A stretch of DNA of 64,000 nt from the NCBI RefSeq assembly GCF_030811595.1, contig NZ_JAUSRB010000002.1:6386001-6450000 (forward strand), in the 5' to 3' direction. The notes beneath the pieces are model-generated. The model was not told the origin of the DNA, searched no databases, and was given only the letters and a program-made list of their open reading frames with translations. A program made the translations under genes and the position numbers. Source of the DNA: Streptosporangium brasiliense (GTDB lineage Bacteria > Actinomycetota > Actinomycetes > Streptosporangiales > Streptosporangiaceae). Shown here piece after piece: positions 42,695 to 51,487 of the stretch (position 1 is its first letter; each line of letters starts with the position of its first letter).

Positions 42695-43321
42695 CTACGC
42701 GGAACCCCGATCTGGACTGCTTTTCGGTCCGAAGAGGCGGTCGAGGTGATAGTCGATGATCGCGATGGCGGCTCCATGGTTGCGCTGTCGGCCCAGGACG
42801 CTGGCGGTCAGGCCGTTGGCGAGGGCCAGAAGTGTGGCGACCTCGGTGCGCGGGTCGCGGTCGGAGGCGAGGTCTCCGGCCTGCTGCGCGGCGGTGAGCC
42901 GGGTGGTGAGAAAGTCTTCCAGCGCGTCGGGTCGGGTGAGCGCGGCCGCGGCGAGTGCCGGGTCGGTGAGGGCGGCGGTGTAGTAGGCGGTCCAGGCGAG
43001 TGAGTCCAGTCGGCTCTGCTCGTCGGTGGGCAGGATCGCGCCGAGGACGGCTTCGAAGACATTTCGTGTGGACAGCCCGCCCGTGGCGGCGGCGGCCCGC
43101 TGCTTGACCCGGCGGTCCAGGCGGGCGGTCAGCTCGCTGAGACCGGAGTCGAGCAGGGCCTGCTTGTCGGTGAAGTAGTACTGGACGACGCGCAGTGAGA
43201 CTCCGGCCTCGGCGGCGATCTCACGCATCGACACCGCCTGCAGGCCGCGGGTGCCGGCGATGCGCAGCAGCGCCTCGGTCAACTGGCGTCGCCGCTCATC
43301 ATGGTCCACCTGTTTGGGCAT
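42695..43321 (-). CDS. TetR-family regulator
   Basis: The 208-residue protein has a TetR HTH (SMREIAAEAGVSLRVVQYYF) and a C-terminal domain typical of BetI/TetR_C_6-like members (SLAWTAYYTAALTDPALAAA). AGGAAACCGGC precedes ATG 43321. It follows the hydrolase gene by 9 bp, so both share the promoter with the palindrome at 44274 and the regulator should repress its own operon. Confidence 0.92.
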   Translation of the reverse strand: MPKQVDHDERRRQLTEALLRIAGTRGLQAVSMREIAAEAGVSLRVVQYYFTDKQALLDSGLSELTARLDRRVKQRAAAATGGLSTRNVFEAVLGAILPTDEQSRLDSLAWTAYYTAALTDPALAAAALTRPDALEDFLTTRLTAAQQAGDLASDRDPRTEVATLLALANGLTASVLGRQRNHGAAIAIIDYHLDRLFGPKSSPDRGSA

Positions 43322-43330
43322 GCCGGTTTC

Positions 43331-44251
43331 CTAGCCGCGGTCCGTGTCGTGTTCCGGCGTTGCAATCTCGGCCTGGACTTGGCCGGGGAAGGTGAGGATC
43401 CGCTCGATGACCAGGTCTGGAGCTTCGACGGGCAGCGCGTGTCCGGCGTCGGGCACGATCTCCACCCGCCACGACGGTGCGATCTCGGCCAGCCGTGCGG
43501 CCACCGCCTGCGCGTCGTGCAGCGCGCTACGGGCGCCCAGCAGCACCTGCACGGGCACGGACAGCTCACGCACCTGCTCGTCGGTGTAGGCGGGCGGGAT
43601 GGGCAGCCGTCGGCGGAAGGACCGGCTGGCCGCGATCAGTTTCATCAGCACATCCTCGCGCAGCGTGCCGTTGCCGACGGTGTCGGCGATACGGCGTCGC
43701 AGCGCTCGGGGGAGCAGGGCGGCCATACCGCCGACGATGACCCACCGGTAGAACCGCCCGGTCAACGGCGCGAAGCCGACCGGATCCACCAGCGTCAGCG
43801 CCGAGACCCGGCCGCCCCCGCCGAGCTGCTGTTCCATCACGGTCCAGCCGCCGTAAGAGGAGCCCACCATATGTGCGCGCTCGGCGCCGAGCGCGGCCAG
43901 GACGTCGGTGAGCCAGCCGCCGACCTCGGCGCCGTTCGCGAGTGGCTGCCTCTGAACCGAGCAGCCGGGCTCGCCGAGCGGGTCGATGGCAAAGACCGGA
44001 CGCATGCGTGCCAGCGGCTCGATGTAGCGGTACCAGGCCAGGGCGTTCCCGCCGGCACCGGCCAGGAGGATCACCGGATCCCCTTCGGCGGGCCCGGCCC
44101 GGTGGATCCGCACACTGCCGGCGCGGGTCTCGACGTCGATGGCGTCCGCCGGCGCCGGCCACAGTTCGCCGAGCACTCGGCCATAGGCGGCGAAGTATCT
44201 GTCACGGGCGGAGTCGCTGGTGAAGGCCGACGGCCGGTCGGAGGCACGCAT
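43331..44251 (-). CDS. Alpha/beta hydrolase
   Basis: The 306-residue protein has the hydrolase fold with LLAGAGGNALAWYRYIEPLA as oxyanion region, nucleophile Ser in HMVGSSYGGWT, and late His in VPDAGHALPVEAPD. ATG 44251 follows GAGGAGATGAGG at good spacing; a longer frame would start inside the operator. It is the first gene of a two-gene operon with a TetR regulator. Its substrate, perhaps an ester or lactone inducer, is unknown. Confidence 0.9.
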   Translation of the reverse strand: MRASDRPSAFTSDSARDRYFAAYGRVLGELWPAPADAIDVETRAGSVRIHRAGPAEGDPVILLAGAGGNALAWYRYIEPLARMRPVFAIDPLGEPGCSVQRQPLANGAEVGGWLTDVLAALGAERAHMVGSSYGGWTVMEQQLGGGGRVSALTLVDPVGFAPLTGRFYRWVIVGGMAALLPRALRRRIADTVGNGTLREDVLMKLIAASRSFRRRLPIPPAYTDEQVRELSVPVQVLLGARSALHDAQAVAARLAEIAPSWRVEIVPDAGHALPVEAPDLVIERILTFPGQVQAEIATPEHDTDRG

Positions 44252-44273
44252 GGTGACCTCATCTCCTCTGAAT

Positions 44274-44289
44274 GGATACAGTCGTATCC
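44274..44289. promoter_or_regulatory. TetR operator of the hydrolase operon
   Basis: GGATACAGTCGTATCC has perfect 6-bp arms and a 4-bp centre, 23 bp before the hydrolase start. It is the only palindrome in this promoter region. Confidence 0.65.
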
Positions 44290-44738
44290 TAACCATACAA
44301 CGCGCTCGTCGGCGTCCTGGTCGATCTCGGCGCGGCCTACCAGGACGGCCTGGACTACCTGGAGCGCGAGGCCGCCCGCCGCGGACCTCGCCGCCGAGGG
44401 CCGCTCAAGCCGGGAATTTCCCGCTCGTGTTCCGTCCCGGACGGAACGGTTCGCCGGGCCGCTTCCGCTGCCTCAAACTCATCCATGTCGAACCTTTCAG
44501 CGAGCAACTGGCGCTGTTCGAATCCGAACCGGACCCGGCGCCTGCCGCATCCGATACGGTTCCGGCCCGCCGGGCCGGGCCGCCTCCTCGGCGTGCTCCT
44601 CGGCGGTGTTGGTGCCGTCGTACATTCCGAGGGCGGCCATCGCGGCGCCGAGCTGGGGGGCGGGGGCGGGCTGAATATCCGCAGGTTATACGCAGGGGTA
44701 GGGACCGCAGGGTAATACGCAGGGGTAGGAAGATGCGT
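44290..44738. other. Region of short gene fragments and CGCAGG repeats
   Basis: No complete gene is visible. A rightward reading near 44300 (ALVGVLVDLGAAYQDGLDYL) and a leftward one ending near 44507 (MAALGMYDGTNTAEEHAEEA) look like real protein pieces but have no intact frame. At 44681-44730 CGCAGG recurs four times, with ATACGCAGGGGTAGG twice. I cannot assign an origin. Confidence 0.4.
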
Positions 44739-45209
44739 CTACTCGACCGGGTACACGTCAAGACTCAGGCGCAGCAGGGGGATGAGGGCAGCTGTGATGA
44801 TCATGAGAAGGATGGACGCGCCTGTGACGTAGAAGGTCCAGGGGTTGTACCAGCGGTAGGCGACCGCGAGTAGGGCGACTGTCTCACCGGCGAGGAAGCC
44901 GAGCCCGAGCAGGAAGGCCCATCGCAGCCACAGGGCTGTTCGATCAGACACGACGATCTCAAGGCTGCGCAGTTGCTCGGGGGTCAGGGCGGGAGGCAGG
45001 CCCTCCTTGATCTGGGCGCGAAATGTCTGTGCCGCTGCTTGTGCCGCTTTGGCGGCTTCTGCGTATGGGCGCAAGATCATCCCGATCTCGATCGAGAGGG
45101 CGATGAGCGGCGTCGGTAGGACCTGGGCGGCGGTCGTGTAGAACGCTTCGGATGCCATGTAGGGGATTCGCGCCTCGCCTGGAAAGCGTTTCTCCCACCT
45201 GATTTTCAT
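44739..45209 (-). CDS. Small membrane protein of unknown function
   Basis: The 156-residue protein has an N-terminal amphipathic region (VLPTPLIALSIEIGMILRPY), an Ala-rich helix, and two clear membrane segments near residues 95-115 (WAFLLGLGFLAGETVALLAV) and 125-150 (FYVTGASILLMIITAALIPL). I do not recognise the family. GATAAT ends 8 nt before ATG 45209 and no good ribosome-binding site exists. The surrounding DNA is AT-rich compared with the window, suggesting foreign origin. Confidence 0.7.
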   Translation of the reverse strand: MKIRWEKRFPGEARIPYMASEAFYTTAAQVLPTPLIALSIEIGMILRPYAEAAKAAQAAAQTFRAQIKEGLPPALTPEQLRSLEIVVSDRTALWLRWAFLLGLGFLAGETVALLAVAYRWYNPWTFYVTGASILLMIITAALIPLLRLSLDVYPVE

Positions 45210-45842
45210 TGCCGGGAATTATCGTTATCGTAGATAAAAAGAGCTCCGAAAATGTGAACTCAAAGGGTGGGTGTGTGTCACTAAGTGGGCAGCCATATAT
45301 TTGTATAAAAATGAATTTCCGCAGGTCGGGACATGTGTGCTTCATGCGGCGAGCTGAATTTTGGCACGCCGAGGCTCATCGTTAAGCGGGCTTCTTGCTG
45401 CGGCGTCACCGCGCCCGACAGGGAATTCTCCGGGTCCCCCTTGCGGTGCGCCAGGCGGCCCGTGCGGACAGGGTGACGCACGCCGCGAGGCTGCCGACCT
45501 GGAAGGGGTGGGCTCGTCGTCCCATTCCGTCAGGGAGTTGGAGGCGGCAATGGGAGCCGCCAGGATCGGGACGCCAAGGGACCGCTTGATCCCTCCGGGG
45601 AACATGTCCGCTGCCCGAAGTCGCAGCGCTTCACGATGCTCTCGCTCCGTGCCGGACAATTCCCCGCTCCTGTCCGAGCACCTCATACCTTCAGGCTGTC
45701 ACCTGGGCAGACAGGGCGGACAAGCACCCTGAGCAACCCATGACGCCCAACTTTCTCCGGTCGGTATCTCTGGCTGCGGGAAAGCCGCGGTCCCGCCCCT
45801 CCGCTGCTCCCGACCATTCCCAATCACAGGTGAACCACTGGT
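45210..45842. other. AT-rich gene-free region with a possible transposase scrap
   Basis: 45215-45345 is unusually AT-rich and may hold promoters. A leftward frame at about 45560-45686 (EREHREALRLRAADMFPGGI) resembles the N-terminal HTH of IS630-type transposases, but the similarity fades at once. No intact gene is supported. Confidence 0.4.
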
Positions 45843-45859
45843 GTGTACTGCCAGTACAC
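45843..45859. promoter_or_regulatory. TetR operator of the 45.9 kb operon
   Basis: GTGTACTGCCAGTACAC has perfect 7-bp arms. The TACACT -10 hexamer (45855-45860) overlaps its right arm and ends 6 nt before the ATG at 45867. Confidence 0.7.
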
Positions 45860-45866
45860 TCCAGAT

Positions 45867-46397
45867 ATGAGAGCCATCGTCAAGCCTGCGGGCACCATCC
45901 TGGTTTCGATCCTCCTCAGCTATCCGCTCTGGGCACCGGAGTGGGGACGCGGCATCCTGGGGGAGATCGAAGCGCGGGCAATGCCCGGCGGACTGATCGC
46001 CGTCGCCGTTTTCTTCGGGCTCGTTGCGCTGTACTGCCGAGCCCTCCAGCGGACGATGACGCTCGTGCGGCCCGGTGCCAGGACCGCGTCGCCCACGTCG
46101 GTCTGGTGGATGTTCGCGATCCCCTACAACTTCACCGAAGATTTCTTCATCGTGCGCGCCGTCTCCACCTCGCTGGCCGCTGACGAGCAGATGACGAGCG
46201 GGTTCATCCGGCGATGGGCGGCACTCGGATACGGCTGGTGCGCGTTCCAGATCCTGTCGCTCTTCCCGGGGATGGCCGGGTATGTCGGCGGAGCAATCGC
46301 CCTCCCGCTGTGGGCGGCACACTGGATCATGACAGTCCGCGCCAATCGCACGCTTGCCACCCGGCAACCGGCCGCCCCGCTCACGCACAGCCTCTAG
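45867..46397 (+). CDS. Four-helix membrane protein of unknown function
   Basis: The 176-residue protein has hydrophobic segments near residues 5-25, 40-65, 85-100 and 135-160 (AGTILVSILLSYPLWAP, GLIAVAVFFGLVALYC). The segment SVWWMFAIPYNFTEDFFIV resembles small membrane proteins usually placed beside TetR genes in actinomycetes. ATG 45867 is supported by the -10 box and operator just upstream; the in-frame GTG at 45843 lies inside the operator. A TetR gene follows after 7 bp. Confidence 0.8.
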   Translation: MRAIVKPAGTILVSILLSYPLWAPEWGRGILGEIEARAMPGGLIAVAVFFGLVALYCRALQRTMTLVRPGARTASPTSVWWMFAIPYNFTEDFFIVRAVSTSLAADEQMTSGFIRRWAALGYGWCAFQILSLFPGMAGYVGGAIALPLWAAHWIMTVRANRTLATRQPAAPLTHSL

Positions 46398-46404
46398 GAA
46401 AGCC

Positions 46405-46989
46405 ATGCCGCTGCCTCGCTTCGACCGACTGCCGGTCGGCACACGAGCCGCCATCCTCGCCGTCGCTCGCGCCCACTTCGCCCGCGACGGCAAGAACGCC
46501 GCGTCGTTCAACCAGATCATCGCCGAAGCCGGCATCTCCAAGACCTCCGCCTACCACTACTTCGACGGCAAGGACGACCTCTTCGGCGCCGTAGTCGCCG
46601 ACGCGGCCGAACGAATGCTCGCCGCGCTCGGTCCCTGGATCGACGTAGAGACCGAGGATGAACTGTGGGGGCAGGTGACGGCAGGCACCACACGGCTCAT
46701 GGCGCACCTGCGCGACCACCCCGATGACCGGGCGGTGTTTGCCGGGCGGCCTCATCCCGGCGGCGACGGCAGCTCCTGGATCCACAGGCTCGTCGCGAAC
46801 GGCCTGCACATCAACGTGATCGACCCGTACCCGAACGCCGAACTGATCACCGTGGCGACCACCGGTGTCTTCGACGCCCTCGACACCTGGGCGCTCGACC
46901 ATCCGAGCGAGCTCGACCACTCCGTCACGGACACGCTCACCTTGTTCCTCGCACGCCTCTGGAACACCGCCCCCGAGGCGAGTCGCTGA
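46405..46989 (+). CDS. TetR-family regulator
   Basis: The 194-residue protein has an HTH (FNQIIAEAGISKTSAYHYFD) and a compact C-terminal helical domain. AGGAAAGCC precedes ATG 46405. It is the second gene of an operon with a membrane protein, under the GTGTACT/AGTACAC operator. The arrangement suggests repression of its own operon until a ligand, perhaps handled by the membrane protein, appears. Confidence 0.92.
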   Translation: MPLPRFDRLPVGTRAAILAVARAHFARDGKNAASFNQIIAEAGISKTSAYHYFDGKDDLFGAVVADAAERMLAALGPWIDVETEDELWGQVTAGTTRLMAHLRDHPDDRAVFAGRPHPGGDGSSWIHRLVANGLHINVIDPYPNAELITVATTGVFDALDTWALDHPSELDHSVTDTLTLFLARLWNTAPEASR

Positions 46990-47554
46990 GCCGAGAAAAC
47001 TGCACCCCCTCACAGGGGAGCCGTACGGCTGGCGCGAGCCGTGCTTCCGAGTATCCCGGCTGGACCCGCGAAGGCCCCGGCGGCTGGCCGTCACTCGGGG
47101 CGGAGGTTGGCGGGGAGCTCAGCGGCAGGAGTGAAGGAGAGCGAGCCCGCGTTGAGTCCCGGGTCGTAGTCCTGGCTGTTGCCTGGCGGGACTGCGGTCA
47201 GGGGTTGATGGGATGCCAGTGTCAAAAGTGTGGCCGCAATGACAGGCCTGTCATCGCGGCCACTACCAAGGGTTACCAAGCACACCCGATCGCATCGGCG
47301 GTCAGAGCAGGCAGAACCAGTGCACGGGGGTTGAGCAGCAACCGAACGGCCAGTGGCGTCAGTGAAAGGCTGGTGGCGACTGCTACGCAAGGCAGCGTTC
47401 GCCGGGCAGGCTTTACCGTCGCCATTGAGATCGCCCACGCGGTCACCCTCGCCACCGCGCAACTCAACCCACGCCCCCTGAATCTGGGGACGACCACCGC
47501 CACAGCCCCGAGCCTTTGCCGCAAATTCGTCTACCTGCTATGAGGAACGCAGCA
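46990..47554. other. Gene-free region with a 34-bp imperfect palindrome
   Basis: No supported gene. The palindrome (47230-47263) has one mismatched pair; its core is ATGACAGGCCTGTCAT. It lies 240 bp from the nearest gene end, so it is not an obvious terminator. Confidence 0.5.
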
Positions 47555-48334
47555 TCAGTGCGGGCCCGTAGCCTCCGTCCCGCATGGGCCGCCACCGGTG
47601 GCGGGCTCGAGGCGGACCGGCTCGCCCGACATGGTGAGCGTGGAATAGAAGCCGGAGATCCGCTCGGCGGAGCGCCCCACGTAGTGGCAGATGAAGCTGC
47701 GCCTGAACCGGTCGGCCGTGCTGTTGGGCTCCGAGCCGTGCACCAGGCTGCCGTTGAAGAACAGCACGTCACCCGGGTCCATATCGACGGGCACCCGTTC
47801 CAGGCCCGGCGGCGGCGGGACGTATTCCCTGGTGAAAGAGACATCCAGGTCGGCGTCCTCCGGGCAGAACAGGTCCATCCTGTGCGTGCCGGGCACCACC
47901 TCCAGGCCGCCGTTGGCCCGGTCGACCCGGTCGAGCGCGATCCACGCCGCCACGCAGGTGCCCGGTTCGACCCGCAGATAGAAGTTGTCCTGGTGCAGCG
48001 CCTGGCCCCGCGCCCCGGGCGGCTTGAAGTAGAACATGCTCTGGGCTGCTATCGGCTCCTCGCCGAGCAGGTCGCGCAGGATCGACGCGATCCTGCTGTC
48101 GAGCAGATAGCGCAACGCCGCATCGTTGATCTGGTGCGGATGCATGACCCGCGGATAGTCGCGCAGAATATCGTACGGCCGGCCGGGCTCCTGCGGCGTC
48201 GGCGTGAAATGGCCCGGCACGGTGCCCCTGGCGTGCAGGGCCATGAACTCCTCCCGCAGTTCGGCGACCTCGGCGGGGGAGAGCAGTGCGGGCACGAGGA
48301 CGTAGCCCTGATCGTGGAAGTCGTGGAGTCCCAT
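47555..48334 (-). CDS. Phytanoyl-CoA dioxygenase (PhyH)-family oxygenase
   Basis: The 259-residue Fe(II)/2-oxoglutarate enzyme begins GLHDFHDQGYVLVPALLSPA and has the HxD metal motif in ALHQDNFYLRVEPGT and the distal His in NGSLVHGSEPNS. Family members hydroxylate lipids, amino acids or natural products. ATG 48334 is supported by TACCGT ending exactly 7 nt upstream. It is divergent from an AraC gene with only 35 bp between the starts. Confidence 0.92.
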   Translation of the reverse strand: MGLHDFHDQGYVLVPALLSPAEVAELREEFMALHARGTVPGHFTPTPQEPGRPYDILRDYPRVMHPHQINDAALRYLLDSRIASILRDLLGEEPIAAQSMFYFKPPGARGQALHQDNFYLRVEPGTCVAAWIALDRVDRANGGLEVVPGTHRMDLFCPEDADLDVSFTREYVPPPPGLERVPVDMDPGDVLFFNGSLVHGSEPNSTADRFRRSFICHYVGRSAERISGFYSTLTMSGEPVRLEPATGGGPCGTEATGPH

Positions 48335-48369
48335 ACCCTCCACGGTAGGAAGCACGACCGGTGAAGGGT

Positions 48370-49254
48370 ATGCCCGTGACCGCTGAGGACCTGTCTGTTC
48401 CTGCTGCCGACCTGATGATCGTGGGCCACTACGACAGGGGGCCTGGCTACGCCACCCGCCGCGCCTCGGGATCGCCCAGCTGGCTGCTGATGTGGACCCA
48501 GACGGGCGCCGGGCTCGTCGAGCAGGCGGGGGCCTCGTTCACCGCCGGGCCTGGGGACCTGGTCGTGCTGGGCTCCCATGCCGCGCACCACTACCGCGTG
48601 GCGCCTGGCGGCGACCGGTGGCGGTTTTGGTGGGTGCACTTCCAGCCGCGCCCGTCCTGGCTGACCTGGCTCGGGCCGTACACACTGGCGGCGGGGTGCC
48701 ATCTGGTCGAGGGCGTGCCCACGACCGTTCACGCTCGGATCGACCGGGCCTTCGGCCGCGCGCTTCAGGACACCCGCTGGATCCCGCCGGGCTCCGACGA
48801 GCCGCCTCAGCCGGGCGCCGGGCCCGCCGTGGCCGTGACGGCGGCGGCGCGGGAACTGGTGCTGGGCGCGGTCGAGGAGGTGCTGGTGCTGGCGACCGCC
48901 TCCGCGCGCCGGTCGGAGCAGGGCGGCGACCCGAGGGTGGAGCGGGTGCTCGCGCTCATCGCCGCCGAGCCGGGCGCGCGGCACTCGGTCGCGTCGCTGG
49001 CGCGTTCCGTCGCGCTGTCGCCCTCCCGGCTGGCCCATCTATTCGCCGAACAGACCCGACGCACGCCGATGCGGGCTGTACGCGAGGCCAGGATCCGGCA
49101 CGCGGCCCGGCTGCTCGAGGTGACCGACCTCGACATCGGACAGGTCGCCGCGGCGGCCGGCTTCGTCAGCCCGTTCCACTTCAGCCGGGCTTTCAGGCAG
49201 GAGTACGGCATGCCGCCCCGCGACTACCGCACCCGCCTGCGTCCGCCGAGCTAG
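48370..49254 (+). CDS. AraC-family regulator
   Basis: The 294-residue protein has an N-terminal cupin-like ligand domain (SWLLMWTQTGAGLVEQAG, GDLVVLGSHAAHHYRV) and a C-terminal AraC HTH (ALSPSRLAHLFAEQTRRTPM, AGFVSPFHFSRAFRQEYGMP). Start ATG 48370 is preferred over GTG 48361 because the two divergent starts lie in a mirrored sequence (see findings). It most likely activates the adjacent PhyH gene; AraC-PhyH pairs are common in actinomycetes. Confidence 0.9.
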   Translation: MPVTAEDLSVPAADLMIVGHYDRGPGYATRRASGSPSWLLMWTQTGAGLVEQAGASFTAGPGDLVVLGSHAAHHYRVAPGGDRWRFWWVHFQPRPSWLTWLGPYTLAAGCHLVEGVPTTVHARIDRAFGRALQDTRWIPPGSDEPPQPGAGPAVAVTAAARELVLGAVEEVLVLATASARRSEQGGDPRVERVLALIAAEPGARHSVASLARSVALSPSRLAHLFAEQTRRTPMRAVREARIRHAARLLEVTDLDIGQVAAAAGFVSPFHFSRAFRQEYGMPPRDYRTRLRPPS

Positions 49255-49337
49255 AGCTGGAGCGATGTGCTCTACAGGGGTGCCACCGGAATACGGCGGA
49301 AACGGGCCGCGCACCGATATGGGTGCTGGTCAGCGCC

Positions 49338-49470
49338 CCGCGAGGGTCGCGTGAGCGGTGGACCGGCCGATCTTGAGAATGCGGGCGGCCTCGGTGACAT
49401 GGCCGCCGGTCAGGTCGAGGTCGATGAGGGGGCGCCGGTCAGGTCCAGATGCATTCCCTCCCAGAAGGCC
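49338..49470 (-). pseudogene. Mosaic fragment: pentapeptide-type piece joined to a HTH tail
   Basis: FWEGMHLDLTGA in one frame and PLIDLDLTGGHVTEA in the next resemble FWPGMHVDLAGAALIDLNF of the neighbouring pentapeptide protein (about residue 270). The second frame then ends AARILKIGRSTAHATLAGR, the HTH tail of a serine recombinase. A frameshift separates the two parts and there is no start. Confidence 0.45.
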
Positions 49471-49572
49471 GGTGTGGCAGGGAGGGGGAGCGCTGGTCCG
49501 CGGGGCGATAACCCCGGCTGGTCCAGCCCTCGCTGGGAGTTGGCCCACGCCGGCAGCTGGAGAACGGCAGCA

Positions 49573-49668
49573 TCACCACCAGCCCCACCCCATGATGACG
49601 AGAACGGTCTGGGCCGCCAGCCGCAGCCGTCGTGTCCATCGCGACTCGATCGACGACGTCTCGCTCAT
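49573..49668 (-). CDS. 31-codon open frame with good ribosome-binding site
   Basis: ATG 49668 follows AAGGAG at 6 nt. The product is MSETSSIESRWTRRLRLAAQ plus VLVIMGWGWW at the end. It could be a truncated membrane-protein gene or a real small gene. The remaining parts of 49255-49865 hold nothing recognisable apart from the mosaic fragment and a repeat element at about 49830. Confidence 0.3.
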   Translation of the reverse strand: MSETSSIESRWTRRLRLAAQTVLVIMGWGWW

Positions 49669-49865
49669 CGGGCTCCTTCGCCGACGTTACCGGTCGTGAT
49701 CTTGGTTGTGACGGTACGCCGCCGCACGCTCGCCTGCCCGGCGCTCACCGCGTTCCAGCCCCGGGCCGAGCTCGGCCCGGTGGCGTGGCGGGAACGGAAA
49801 ACGCGAGAAACCGCAGGCCAGACCTAAAGCCGTTGGATTTCCGCCGTTTGCTATGGGGACCCCTA

Positions 49866-51209
49866 TCAGGCAGGCGTTGAACCGTCGGGCAGGCTCGGGT
49901 CCACTGTCGTCTTGGCCACCCGCTCCAGCCGCCCCCTGCCGTCGGGGCACGCCACGACCGCCCAGCCCATCGGCCAGGAATGATCGGCCTCCGGACGCCG
50001 GACAATCGCTTCGTCGAACATTGCGTTCCCAACGAAGGTCGCCTGGTCGAACCAAGCATCCTGGTAGAAGGTCGCCTGGTCGAACCAGGCCTCCTGGTGG
50101 AAGGTCGTCCCGCCGAACATGGCGTTCCCGGTGAAGGTCGCCTCGCGGAACCAGACGTTCTTGGTGAAGGTCACCCCGTAGAACCAGGCGTCCTCGGTGA
50201 AGATCACCTCGCGGAACAAGGCGTGCCCGGTGAAGGTCGCCTCGTCGAACCGGGCGTGCCCGATGAAGGTCGCCCCGTCGAACCAGGTGACCCCGATAAA
50301 GGTCGCCCTGTGGAAGTCGACGCGGGTAAGGCGGCAGGAGAGGAAATTCAGGTCGATGAGAGCGGCGCCGGCTAGGTCGACATGCATGCCGGGCCAGAAT
50401 CGCGCGTCGGCGGGTTGGCTCTCGCGCTGCTCGAGGGTGCGTTCGTCGCGCAGGTGGTCGGTGAGGATGCGTTGGGCGGTGAGGCGGACCTGGCGTTCGC
50501 CTTCGGTGTCCTGGCCGGTGTCGGTGCCGGCTGGGGCGGGTGGGGGTGTGGTGCGTCCGCGGGCGGCGGTGCGTAGGGCGTGGTGGCGGCGCCGGGCGGC
50601 GCGCAGGGCCTCGGCCCGGTCGGCGGCCGGATCGGGTCTCGGGGGTGGGGTGTACGGCATGCGCAGGTAGGCGCAGATGACGTTGACGATGGTCTGGCGG
50701 TGGCCGGGGTTGTCCTGGGCCAGGCGTTCCAGCGCGTACAAGCCGGCCAGGCGGACGGCGGCCTTGCCGTGGCCGAGTTGCTCGGCGGCCTTGGTGTACA
50801 GGTCGGTGACCCGGCGCTCGGTGGCGTCGTGCTTGGTGTTGTCGGCCACCTGCTCGGCCAGCGCGGCGTTGCGCTCGGCGAGGTAGGCGGTGACGTGCGC
50901 GGCGTGCTCCTGGTGACGCTGACGGCGGAAGGCCGGCATCAGCGTGACCGCCGCGCCGACCCCGGCACCGGCCGCCAGCGCGGTCTGGATCGCACCCTGA
51001 CGGGCGGTGGCCTCGGCCGCGCTCCACCCGGCCCCCAGCAGCAGCCAGGCCAGCCCACCGACCACACCGCCCACCAGCAACGTGACCGGCACGATCCACC
51101 ACGCCGCCGGCCGGGGAGTACGCAACCGCGGCGGAACCACCTCCGCCGCAACGACCGGCACATCGACTCGGGAGGAAGGACGGCGCGGCAGTAACGGCAT
51201 GTCCTCCAT
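49866..51209 (-). CDS. Membrane-anchored pentapeptide-repeat protein
   Basis: The 447-residue protein has two N-terminal membrane segments (WWIVPVTLLVGGVVGGLAWL and ALAAGAGVGAAVTLMPAF), a helical linker with TDLYTKAAEQLGHGKAAVRL, and from about residue 285 to 405 a quadrilateral beta-helix with about 20 pentapeptide repeats of A(D/T)F type (RFDEATFTGHALF). The linker-plus-repeat layout is common in actinomycetes. Function is unknown; pentapeptide helices can mimic DNA or act as scaffolds. The start is ATG 51209, or the ATG 9 bp later, which is nearer to GGAGG. Confidence 0.88.
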   Translation of the reverse strand: MEDMPLLPRRPSSRVDVPVVAAEVVPPRLRTPRPAAWWIVPVTLLVGGVVGGLAWLLLGAGWSAAEATARQGAIQTALAAGAGVGAAVTLMPAFRRQRHQEHAAHVTAYLAERNAALAEQVADNTKHDATERRVTDLYTKAAEQLGHGKAAVRLAGLYALERLAQDNPGHRQTIVNVICAYLRMPYTPPPRPDPAADRAEALRAARRRHHALRTAARGRTTPPPAPAGTDTGQDTEGERQVRLTAQRILTDHLRDERTLEQRESQPADARFWPGMHVDLAGAALIDLNFLSCRLTRVDFHRATFIGVTWFDGATFIGHARFDEATFTGHALFREVIFTEDAWFYGVTFTKNVWFREATFTGNAMFGGTTFHQEAWFDQATFYQDAWFDQATFVGNAMFDEAIVRRPEADHSWPMGWAVVACPDGRGRLERVAKTTVDPSLPDGSTPA

Positions 51210-51487
51210 TTCAGCCGCCCGCGGCCCGCATCCGGCCGGACGCTACGTGATCGTTACCGGGCAGGTCGGACAGAGCGAAAACACTGTCAGGTATGCGCCA
51301 CCGGTCGTGCGCGGGCGTCCGGTGGGCGGTGCCGAGGACGTGCTTGCAAGATGAGCGCCCCACCGTCGTTCTGTCCAACCCGCCGCACCGGGGCCACGCC
51401 GCCACCTGACCGAGATTTACTCTTCATCGCCCTGCTGCTGGGGTGTTGTCAGCGAGGCGTTTCAGGGCGGTGCAACGTGCACACGAG
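51210..51487. other. Divergent intergenic region
   Basis: No gene is seen. A lone half-site GTTGTCAG lies at 51444-51451, in line with the double palindrome downstream. Confidence 0.5.
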
